Notes under the pieces: generated by a model
What the model was told of the DNA's origin: nothing
Database searches by the model: none
What the model saw: only the letters and a program-made list of their open reading frames with translations
Source: Limnephilus marmoratus
Lineage: Eukaryota > Arthropoda > Insecta > Trichoptera > Limnephilidae
Assembly (NCBI GenBank): GCA_917880885.1
Contig: OU862907.1
Location: 66,025,072-66,089,071 of the forward strand
Direction: 5' to 3'
DNA length: 64,000 bases
Shown: in pieces, positions 55,061 to 64,000 of the stretch
Numbering within the stretch: position 1 is the stretch's first letter
Layout of the letters: each line of letters begins with the position of its first letter
Program-made: the position numbers and the translations under genes

Positions 55061-57467
55061 TTAATTTATAATACATACGTAGAGATGGTGCGAAAGATTA
55101 TAATAATGTGAAATAAATTATGAAATATAAAATAAATAATTTTTTTATTTCATAATAAATAAATCAATTATGAAGAAAATTCGCCTTATGAATTCCTCGT
55201 TGCCAAATTATTTAATTGCTATTACCGAGTAAACTCAAAGAAAAGTTTAAAAACTTACTGAACAATAACCCAGGGTTTGAATCCTTGTGCCAAATTGATA
55301 ATAATAAATTTGGACAACTTATATAGCGCTGTTTTTGCGATAGCTTCATCAACGGGGCAGGTGAAATTTTGCCCGGCACAATAAGTTCAAAAATTTAAAT
55401 TCTGTCCAGTCACATCAATAGACGTAGAACGGTCCTTTTCCGTTTACAATTTGCATACAGAACATTTAGAACAATATACTCAGTCATATACGTTTTGTTG
55501 CGGGCGATACACGGCCCGGTTTGTAACATTTTGTAACATTATGTTTTTGTGGTATGCAGGTGGGTTTTTAATGAGGAGGGTGATGCAATCCATTTGCAAT
55601 CGTCCATCCAACTTTGTAGCTTCCCAGCTACGCGCCAAATCTTGTCACTTTGGTGACAAGATATGTTGGGGGGACGAAAACCATCCGTAGAGCAAATGAG
55701 ATCTCTTTTCAAGGAACATGGGCACAATACTTTAAATTGCAATGACATAGGGTATGACGGGAAACTTTAAATAAAAGAGTGGCGTTTTGAAAATAACAGT
55801 ATAACATCTATATTTGAATTTTGGACAAAATTATGGTGATTAATTTACGTGTTAAGACTCACCCCAGGTTCAGACCGTTATAATGCTACTAATCCTAACT
55901 AAATCTCACTGACGTGCATAAGGATGGCCGACGACGAAGTTCTTCGGAGACATCTGGACGGAGCCATCCCAAGGCCTCCAGTCCACGGGTGCTGCAGGAT
56001 CTCGTCAATGCCCGCCAGGGCGTAGCCGGCCCAAGTCCAAGAGGGCCCGTCACGATTGTTGGTCCAGGTAGTCCGTAGGATTGGTTTATTTATGGCCCTT
56101 ACCCAAGGGAAGTTCGGTACCAGTCAACGTGGCAAAGTGAGTGGGACGCAAATAACAGGCTAGTCCCAACTAAAATCCTTATATTCGTAATTTAACAGGC
56201 TTTGGTCGCGGAGCGAGCGAGGATTCGCGTGTCGCTAACGGATTAGTCAATTTAAGCCGACAGGCTATAATATCACATGCGCGTTCATTATGAATCGCGA
56301 CTTTAATTAACGCGGAAACCACCACGGCATTCACTCAAGATTGATCCTTGATCTTTAAAATTCCAGATTGGTAAAAATATTCCGACAAACTGTCATCCCG
56401 CGATCGTTTCACAATTATTATTTTAAAAACTTAAAACATGGCGCTGTCACGTCCCGGTAAGGTCTCCCGCCCTGAGGAGGCCCCACCGGAAAGTGAAGCC
56501 AACCCAAAAAACGGAAATCTTTCCTACCAACCTGTTGCACTCAAAGTGTGGTTGTTAAAAGAAACCATAGACAAAAATAAAAAAAATATTCGCCGTACTT
56601 ATTTTCATAACAATACCCCGCTCGCTCCGAACGTGTTTGCCCTCAAACACAACTAAAAAGCTAAAAAAAACTGCTGTACTATCTATCTTGGTCTGAAGGG
56701 GGAACAAATATACATCATTATAGAGAAGGCATCGCCATAATAAAAATATTCAGAAAAATAGGCAAATGATGCGAATAAATAGCTTACAAATGATTGCGTC
56801 GCAACATCAATCGCGCCCACCATACGTAAGGCATGGTGGATGAGTTTGCGACGCACTCATCTGAAGTGCTGACAATAGAAAAATCATAACTTAGAATACT
56901 AAAACTAAAAATATAAACAAAATTAATAAGGTGTTACGTGGACGGGGTCCGCAAGCACCCACAGCATCTAATACGCTGGGTGTTGTAATACTGACTCTCG
57001 TCGAGGACAACCGTAGACGTATCATCTGTAACAGGATAATATTGCTTAATTAAATTAGTTATATTTTATTTTATATATTTTATAAATTAGTTATATTTAC
57101 TTAAACTAGAATACATCATAAATTAATACCAAAACAACACCTTAAAATGCAACAAAACCTTGTTTATGCCTAAAGCATTACAGTTCGAACACACTGTTTT
57201 TTTTTTAATATTTTTTTTCATAAATAGCCAAAATAGGCAACACTGATGATGGCGTACCATCCACACTTTCACTGACTCTACTTCTTTTTAGGAAAAAAAA
57301 TATATTCTTCCTTTGAAGAATACACCTAACTATACTCCCTAACCTCGGTCTTTTGGGGGATATTATTATAAAACCAAAAATATAGTTCAAATAACATATT
57401 AGTTTTACTTTAGTATTGTAAAAGATAATCATGATTTTGATCATTTTTTTAATGTACACAATGAAAA
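55061..57467. other. Gene-poor stretch, partly GC-rich
   Basis: At 55305-55345 there is a TTGGACAACTTATATAGCGC repeat phrase shared with 20435-20460. At 55900-56400 base composition rises, but I recognise no gene. A 72-codon plus-strand frame starts at a good AUG context (56438) but resembles nothing known to me. Confidence 0.4.
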
Positions 57468-57619
57468 CAACCATCGCCTTTGAATGGTGCCAAATAAGAT
57501 GTCAACTACCATCGCCAATGAATGGTGCCAAATAAGATGTCAACTACCATCGCCAATGAATGGTGCCAAATAAGATGTCAACTACCATCGCCAATGAATG
57601 GTGCCAAATAAAATGTAAG
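57468..57619. repeat. 38-bp tandem repeat, four copies
   Basis: The unit ACCATCGCCAATGAATGGTG, then CCAAATAAGATGTCAACT, is repeated four times almost perfectly. It contains the short inverted CACCATT..AATGGTG-like pair CCAT/ATGG. Confidence 0.93.
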
Positions 57620-58492
57620 CAAACGCCTGTTAAAGGGTGCAGTTGGAAAGGTAATATGTTTGTTATAAACAATTATTGAGGTTTCACACAACCTATTTAT
57701 GTATAAAACTAGATTATTATGCGCCGCTTAAGACGCTTATTAATTAACAACAGTATAATATCCCGGACAGGGAAAAATGAGAGATTCTTATGTACTATTA
57801 TTTTTAAAACTATCTTTGAGGTAATAGCAGATTTGGTTAACAAACTTTTTGTGACATAATAAATTGTGGAAATTATTTTGAGTAGTACTCACATATGCAA
57901 CTGGGCATGCTGCATATATGATACATGATAAAATCAAAAAATGCTTAAAATAACATATTTTAACTTGGAACATAGAGAAATAATGGGCTGGTATTTCTGT
58001 ATGTTCGGGTTATAATTTCACGAGGTTTACAACACAAAAAAAAATATGAACACAGGTCATATTATAATTTGCTTGGAATACAAGAGGGTATGTTTTCAAT
58101 ATTATATCGTCGTATATTCCAAGTTTACATATGCTTAAAATCTAACAAAAAAAATAAAAAATACCATGTTTAAGTTTTTAAATATGAGTATGTTTCCATG
58201 TGCAAACGTCCACGAATTCAATTACAAGGGTATGTAAAAAATAAATTAATTAATCTGCGATTAATGTTTTTATACTACTCGAGTCTTGAACTGGAGTAAA
58301 CCCATTAAATATAATTATCTTTAGAAGGCAATACAGTGCAAGATAATTAAGATTTGATTTAATGTTGAAATACTGGCCACCACAATTCGGTTGATCAGTC
58401 CGGATTGAAGTGTCCGAGCATAGTATATTCTAATAATTATGTCAGTCCTTGTAAGGATGGCCAGACCCCACAAGGTACTGAAGATGAAAGAA
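57620..58492. other. 3' flank of the gypsy element; no LTR recognised
   Basis: AT-rich. A 3' LTR would be expected here (the element is on the minus strand), but no segment matches 62900-64000. Confidence 0.4.
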
Positions 58493-59500
58493 CTATATAG
58501 GAATATTGTCAGATTTAACAATGTCTTTGACGTGAAAGTCACCGGTTTCCTTACCATTCAGGTCGGCGAGTGTGTATATTAGATCTGATTTCTTTTTTAC
58601 TATAATATTTTTAACGAAACGTGGAGCTAACTTTTGTGCAAAGTAATTGAATGCATTTGATTGGACGAAGTTTCTACGCCAAACAACGTCTCCAACCTGG
58701 TAAGTAACGTGTTTTCTACGTAGGTTATAGTGATTCGCTCCCTTTTGGTAGGCTTTAAGGAGTGCGTTTGAGACTTGTTCGTAAACCGTGGACAATTCTT
58801 TAAGCTTTTGTGCATAAACTAAATGATGAGCGGAGTCATGCGAATCAGAATTATCGTCTGCTAATGGGTTACGATGCAAATCTCCATCTATTATTTGTTC
58901 TCTACCATGCATTAAAAAGTAGGGCGTAAAACCTGTAGCGCAGTTAACAGAATTGTTCATGGCTGATTGCACTTGAGGAAGAAATTTGGACCACGTCCGG
59001 TGATCAGATTCTACCAAAATAGATAATGCCGTGCCTAAGGTTTGATTGTACCTTTCTACAACATTGTTTTGTGGCGTATATAATGAATTATAAAAAGGAG
59101 GAGGTATATTATAATTTTTTAACAAATCCTTAAATTCCTTAGATATGAATTGTCGCCCATTATCGCAGACAATGGTACGTGGTACGCCGTGTATGAGAAA
59201 GATGTTCTCCTCTAAATTTTTGACAATGCTTTTCGCGGTGCCCTTACGCAGTGGAAAAAGCCACGTGTACTTAGAGAATACGTCGACACAAGACAATATA
59301 ACAGTGAACCCCGCATAACTTCTAGGTAAAGGACCTACCAAATCTAAAGATAGCATTTGCATTGGCCTTGTGACCTTTTTTGAATTTACCGAGATACCGT
59401 TAGGCGCGGCTGTACTAATTTTGTGGGCTTTACATATAGAACAACGGTTAATAAACTGCTTTACATCCTTGTACATATTTGGCCAGTAATAACGGAGTTG
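58493..59500 (-). CDS. Ty3/gypsy integrase region
   Basis: Integrase inserts the cDNA copy into the chromosome. A partial zinc-finger remnant (FINRCSICKAHK) is followed by the catalytic core with its D,D-35-E triad: LSLDLVGPLP, VCDNGRQF and NNVVERYNQT. The C-terminal part has a GPY/F-like stretch (KLAPRFVKNIIVKKKSDLIYTL, degenerate at GPF) and ends at 58493. The frame is open from before the first Met (59476), through YYWPNMYKDV. It lies in the -1 frame relative to the RT frame upstream, separated at an AAAAAC run near 59505. Gypsy pol is normally one frame, so this is probably a 1-base deletion. Confidence 0.85.
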   Translation of the reverse strand, partial: QLRYYWPNMYKDVKQFINRCSICKAHKISTAAPNGISVNSKKVTRPMQMLSLDLVGPLPRSYAGFTVILSCVDVFSKYTWLFPLRKGTAKSIVKNLEENIFLIHGVPRTIVCDNGRQFISKEFKDLLKNYNIPPPFYNSLYTPQNNVVERYNQTLGTALSILVESDHRTWSKFLPQVQSAMNNSVNCATGFTPYFLMHGREQIIDGDLHRNPLADDNSDSHDSAHHLVYAQKLKELSTVYEQVSNALLKAYQKGANHYNLRRKHVTYQVGDVVWRRNFVQSNAFNYFAQKLAPRFVKNIIVKKKSDLIYTLADLNGKETGDFHVKDIVKSDNIPI

Positions 59501-61706
59501 TTTTTATATGTTTTGAAAACACCCGGATGACAAGAACGAGTCGACTCATGTGACTCAGATAATATTTTTAATCTTTGTTCCTGTGGAATTACTTTTTTCC
59601 AAGCCGTATCCTCCTGTAAAGCTAACTGTGTTTTAGAATGGCGGTACAATTCGTTTTCTTTTATCTGGAAATTTAGGAACCTCTGCGGGAATTCCTGACA
59701 ACCTTTCCAAATTTTAGAGTACCACTCATCTGTAGTTAAATCCGAATCTAAACTTGAAATATTAGCGAGATCCATACGTGAAAGGACATCTGGTACGATG
59801 TGTTGAGTACCTTTACGATGGATGACATCGAAAGAAAATTGTGAGAGACGAGAACTCCAACGCGCAAGTCGACCACTAGGGTTGGACAGTGACCCTAACC
59901 ATTTTAGACTTGAGTGGTCAGTGACGACTGTAAAATGTGCACCCTCTATGTAAGGTCTGAAATGTGTTACTGAGTCTAGAACTGCCAAGAGCTCTCGTTC
60001 TGTAATACCATAATTTCTCTCATGCGTGTTCAAACACCGTGAATAATAGGCAACCGGGTGCTCGGTGCCGTCTATTACTTGAATTAAAACCCCCCCAATT
60101 CCAACCGAGCTCGCGTCACAGTGTATCGAAAATGGTTTGGTGAAGTCGGGACAACTTAAGACCGGAGCTGTCGTAAGTGCTTGCTTTAAGTCCTTGAAAG
60201 CCTTCTCAGCTTCTTGTGTCCAAATAAATTTACTAATACCGTTTTTAGAACCCGTGAGTTTCGATAGTGGTGCTGCTATACTAGAAAATCCTTTAATAAA
60301 GCGTCTAAAATATCCGCAAAGTCCAAGGAAAGCCCGTATTCCTTTTGCGTTTTTCGGAATTGGAAATTCCTTGATGCATTCTATCTTAACCGGATCAGTT
60401 CGAAGACCTTTGGAATCCACCATATATCCTAGGTATTTGAGCTCGGCTTTACAGAACTCACATTTTTTAAGGTTAATGGTGAGACCCGCGTCTCGTAACC
60501 GTTCGTATACTTTGGTTAACAATTTAAAGTGTGACTCCAAATCTTCTGATACTAAAATTAGATCATCAAGATAACAAAACGCATTTTCATCGAACTCAGG
60601 CCCAAAGAGAGCGTCAGCAAGTCTTTGAAGCTCGCTTGGCGCGTTTTTCAAACCGAATGGCATCCGAGTAAATTCGAAGAGGCCCCGACCTGGAACGACA
60701 AATGCTGTTTTCTCACACGAATCTTTATCCAAGGCAATTTGCCAAAAAGCTTTACTAAGGTCTATTGAAGAGACAAATCTGGCGCCGCCAAGCTTGTCAA
60801 GTATGCGCGATATGTATGGTAACGGGTACGAATCACGAGTGGTTACATTGTTAATTTTTCTCGAATCAAGGCAGAACCTACCCGTACCATCCTTTTTCGT
60901 AACAATTAAGACTGGACTAGACCATGGTGAGCGCGAAGGACGGATTACTCCCAATTTAAGCATCTCATCTACTTCGTTGTCCAATTGTTTCTGTCTCGCA
61001 GGCGAAAGCGGGTAGTACCTCTGTTTAATCGGCGGCCCGGTAGTAATAATTTTATGTTTTACAAGATGAGTTAATCCTAAGCCTTTTTTCTCATATGAAA
61101 TAGATTCAAATTTTTTTATAATTTTTAATAAACTCCTATTTTCTGTAGGAGTCAAAGAAGAGGCTGGCCGAATTGCCCTCACCTCATTAATTTGTCCTGC
61201 CTGCGGTGGGCTGGTAACCTTTGTAAACAGTTCCGGCGCGATTTGGAACTGCTTCCAAAAGTTAACTCCCAAAATATAGTCCGGGGATAACGAGGGAATG
61301 ACGTAAAAAATAATATCCTGTGTTATTAAATTGTACGTCACCGGCAACGTCATCGTTCCCAACACAAGTTGTTTCGTACCGTCCGCTGTCGAAACATCGA
61401 AATCTACCTTAACTAGTTCTACGCCTAAATTAACAAAATATTTATAGGTTTCTCCTCCTATACATGAAAGCGAAGCCCCACTGTCAAGCAGTGCTTTGTA
61501 GTTTTTGCCCTTAATACAAATATTGGCATACGGACGATTATCTCTTTCTATCCCAGAATCCTGCGGCAGTGGGCCCACTACATCAGAAACCGGGGTAGAA
61601 AGAAATTGTCTAACCAGTCGGAGCCAACTCCGCCACTCACGTTTCCCCTGCGCAAGAGAAGGTGCGTGACTGGAGCGACTCCGTCCTAGTTTTCCGAATC
61701 CTTTTT
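59461..61706 (-). CDS. Ty3/gypsy pol: protease, reverse transcriptase, RNase H
   Basis: Counting from the GTG at 61578, the aspartic protease active site LLDSGASLSC lies near residue 31. RT follows with RFCLDSRKIN, SSIDLSKAFWQI, TRMPFGLKNAP and the catalytic CYLDDLILV (~335-343). RNase H has IHCDASSVGIGG, ERELLAVL and VVTDHSSLKWL, then a LARWSSRLSQF linker and a chromatin-distal HPGVFKTY. The frame is open back to 61706, so translation is expected to enter by -1 frameshifting from gag rather than at its own start. It ends at 59461 with a frame break before the integrase. The plus-strand frames at 60137 and 60794 are shadows. The RT is intact, so loss of activity, if any, comes from the integrase shift and the missing LTRs. 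Confidence 0.9.
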
Positions 61707-62900
61707 TGTGTTATTTTTTTTAATAGTATTTATTTTAGGCTTAGAAGTGTCGGAAGCTCTCTTCCTGCAATCCGAAATTGTATGGCCAATTCTATTACAG
61801 TAATTACACACAATCCTTTTGTCCGAAGGAATTTTAGATGGATGGCTTATCTCCTTTTCCTTATTATCGTTATTATTAGAAAACCCCTTTCGGTACTGTT
61901 TAGAGATATTACGATCGTTGTTAAAATTTGAAGTATGACCAAAATTATTTTGATTACTTACGTTGTGGCTCGGTTGATAATCTGCAGACCGGTTGTAATA
62001 TTTGTTATTATATGAAGAAGTACCACGATTGTTTGAATTATTATTATTATTTGAATAATTATGATAGTTTTGTTTATTATAGTTAGAATTTTTAAAATTA
62101 TTGCTAGAATATGACTTGCCCGTGTAAGAAGGAGAAGGTGAAGGTTGGTTTGTTGGTGTTGAGTAAGACTCGAATTTTCTAGTTACCTCCGTTAATTGTT
62201 CAAAAGTGGTGATGTCGCGAGACGCAAGTAAATTAATATACATTGGGAGCAAAGCTCTCATGCACAGTTGTAGTAACTCATCTTCCGATAATTTAGAATC
62301 AAGCATGTTGTTATGTGCTTTCATTCTCAATATGAACTCGAAAGCGGTCATGCCAGTAGGTTGTTTCATGTTAAAGAGTTCTGTCTTAAGTGAAATCTGT
62401 CTATGACCTCCTTCAAACTGTTTAATTAGGAGCGATGACAGATCATCCCATGTTAGATCAGGGGTATAAATGGACCTATACCATAATAAGGCTAAACCCT
62501 CAAGGATATCTGGAAAACATTTAACAAGGTCTTTATGCTTAACGTTCCTTGTTCTACATTTTTCATTAATTTGTAGAATGAAATCCCGGACGCAGGTTGA
62601 ACCATTGTATTTAATGTTCCAAGTATTAATTGAGCTAGTCGAAGCATGTGTTTCATTATAAATTACTTTAGTGTACTTAATAACCTTAGCACCTGAGTCA
62701 CTGTCTTCATCCGTATCGGTGTCCGTTTCATGTTGTTCTGCGAGTTGAGCGATTTTAATACCTTTATTAAAACGTCTGGCTTGAATACGCATCTCTTCCA
62801 GAGTATTTGCTGGTATCAAATTCCTAGAGGTTAGGTCGATTGTCAAATCATCTTTCGATTTTCCATTAATGTTTTCTATGGGAGCCGACATCATGAACAA
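61686..62900 (-). CDS. Ty3/gypsy gag with CCHC knuckle
   Basis: The 404-residue protein packages the element's RNA. The N-terminal part includes a capsid-like domain (CFPDILEGLALLWYRS, WDDLSSLLIKQFEGG, FEFILRMKAHNNML), a known gag pattern also seen in retrotransposon-derived genes. It continues with an Asn/Ser-rich low-complexity region and a single zinc knuckle CNYCNRIGHTISDC near residue 368. The C-terminus is Lys-rich and its last codons overlap the slippery heptamer. The start codon is the MFMMSAPIEN Met at 62900. No damage is seen. Confidence 0.88.
   Translation of the reverse strand: MFMMSAPIENINGKSKDDLTIDLTSRNLIPANTLEEMRIQARRFNKGIKIAQLAEQHETDTDTDEDSDSGAKVIKYTKVIYNETHASTSSINTWNIKYNGSTCVRDFILQINEKCRTRNVKHKDLVKCFPDILEGLALLWYRSIYTPDLTWDDLSSLLIKQFEGGHRQISLKTELFNMKQPTGMTAFEFILRMKAHNNMLDSKLSEDELLQLCMRALLPMYINLLASRDITTFEQLTEVTRKFESYSTPTNQPSPSPSYTGKSYSSNNFKNSNYNKQNYHNYSNNNNNSNNRGTSSYNNKYYNRSADYQPSHNVSNQNNFGHTSNFNNDRNISKQYRKGFSNNNDNKEKEISHPSKIPSDKRIVCNYCNRIGHTISDCRKRASDTSKPKINTIKKNNTKKDSEN
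61701..61707 (-). promoter_or_regulatory. Candidate -1 ribosomal frameshift site (A AAA AAG)
   Basis: In the gag frame the codons read ACA AAA AAG GAT, giving the X XXY YYZ heptamer A AAA AAG five codons before the gag stop TAG (61686-61688). Slipping back one base joins the open pol frame (GFGKLGRS). A downstream stimulatory structure was not assessed. Confidence 0.6.
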
Positions 62901-64000
62901 TGTGCGAAAGAAAAAAAATAATAATAATTGTTGCTGATGATGATGATAAATGAAAAAAAATTTTGATTAATAAAGAAAAATTATCAACCCTGATTTAAAA
63001 AAAAATTTTAAGTTGAATAAACTTTTAATTGTGGCAACCTTGATTCACTCAGCCTAAAAAAATTTATAAATTTGTGACAACCTTGATAATAGTTAGTATA
63101 AAATTTAATGATTTCTAAATTGTATTGTATTGCTTAGAGTTAAAAACTTGACGGCAACCCTACCTTTAAAATGTATAATAATTACAAAAATTGTTCTTAT
63201 CTCAAATGTATTATAGTTTGACATCGGTTCCTTTAATTAAATCTATTATTATAACAGTGATTGTATACGAAGACATATGTCAGCATGGCCAATAAGCAAA
63301 AATTTACCTATAGTATAGAAACGTCAAACCATACTAAGCAGAATATAAACATCATTACGTGGAAAGACAGATATATCATAAAAAGTATGAAGTTGACATA
63401 ATATTTGCGCCACTAAAAATATTTATCAAAATATCTGACTGAATTTACCACGAATTCAAATATTTTAAATTATAACAAGTACTTATTGAAATACTGTGAA
63501 ATCAAATGCTTTTGACATTTAGAACTGTCAATATAAATACGAAAGGTGCCGGCACATGGAAAATTGATTACAATACTACCTATTTGAAACAGTAAACATT
63601 CCGCACTATGAACCTTGTATCAGGAAGTATATTATGTAGAAACGTCAAATATTTGTAGAATGTAAACACAGCTGATCGGCAACACATGGACAAGCGTCAG
63701 CTGATATTATCGTAAACAATAGTGACCGAAACCGTATGTTTATATTATGATGTGCAAAACATGAATACATTTGTGACATTTAAATTTTGATAATTTGTCG
63801 CATCCTGTGACAAATAAACAATCACTAAAATTTGAAACTCGCATATGTGAAAGTCATGTTCACGTAATTATAGTTAACGAATTGACATTTTTTTTTTTAA
63901 ATTGTACAATTAATTACGTAGAACGCCGGCACATGGGAACATACATTTTAAATTAACCTGCCGTCGAACTGATGCCATTGCATTTTAAAGTTAAAGACGA
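62901..64000. other. 5' flank of the gypsy element; no LTR recognised, no gene seen
   Basis: CAACCTTGAT-like phrases recur at about 62984, 63037 and 63080, and GCCGGCACATGG recurs at 63550 and 63924. The 5' LTR may lie beyond the window or be lost. Confidence 0.4.

Noticed and set aside
55900..56420. GC-richer stretch considered as rDNA or a structural RNA
   Set aside because: No recognisable rRNA core sequence or Pol III boxes; probably an old repeat.
56438..56656. 72-codon frame with a good start context
   Set aside because: No recognisable domain and no splice or neighbour evidence; cannot be supported as a gene.
57468..57619. Possible CRISPR array (38-bp repeats)
   Set aside because: Units are directly adjacent with no spacers and lie in a eukaryotic context.
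59490..59510. Programmed -1 frameshift between RT and integrase
   Set aside because: The junction T AAA AAC does not fit the X XXY YYZ rule, and gypsy pol is normally continuous; a one-base deletion is simpler.
58493..64000. LTRs bounding the gypsy element
   Set aside because: No matching direct repeats could be found between 57600-58490 and 62900-64000.

Overview
This is a repeat-dominated, AT-rich stretch of animal nuclear DNA, most likely from an arthropod and probably an insect. That is inferred from the mix of Jockey-, CR1- and I-like LINEs, a Penelope-type GIY-YIG gene, a Ty3/gypsy element, hAT, Harbinger, mariner and piggyBac-style MITEs, a tRNA-headed SINE, and GT-AG introns. I see no bacterial operons, rRNA genes, CRISPR arrays or ordinary tRNA genes. 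The order or species cannot be fixed from the sequence.

Layout. 1-5.1 kb: AT-rich DNA with a 153-bp MITE and LINE scraps. 5.15-7.3 kb (minus): a broken copy of a mobile gene family encoding a nuclease-like protein, split by a 199-bp hAT MITE with a perfect 8-bp target duplication. 7.68-8.53 kb: a Harbinger-like MITE. 8.58-14.51 kb: a Jockey-like LINE framed by ~510-bp inverted arms. 15.08-18.17 kb: a decayed I-like LINE with RNase H, meeting a minus-strand Penelope fragment tail to tail. 19.56-21.33 kb: a 1774-bp hAT element with 8-bp TSD, carrying a nested long hairpin. 22-35 kb: almost gene-free, with many MITEs and a SINE. 35.6-39.2 kb (minus): a CR1/Jockey-like LINE with an undamaged 982-aa ORF2. 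40.0-47.3 kb (minus): the only clear host-like gene, a two-exon protein of about 1919 aa with ankyrin, lipase class 3, NACHT and more ankyrin repeats; its intron holds a solo LTR and a 163-bp tandem array. 48.49-51.61 kb: an element with ~405-bp terminal inverted repeats around a second, better preserved copy of the nuclease-like/CXC gene. 52-57.6 kb: minisatellites, LINE ends and MITEs. 58.5-62.9 kb (minus): a Ty3/gypsy gag-pol with a canonical -1 slippery heptamer between gag and pol.

Two items stand out. The first is the nuclease-like/CXC gene family, which occurs twice here, once inside long TIRs, and looks like the cargo or transposase of a poorly described DNA element. The second is the ANK-lipase-NACHT-ANK gene, which has the layout of an NLR/STAND signalling protein with an enzymatic lipase module. 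Everything else is mostly retroelement and MITE debris whose nested order can be read from target duplications and interrupted repeats.
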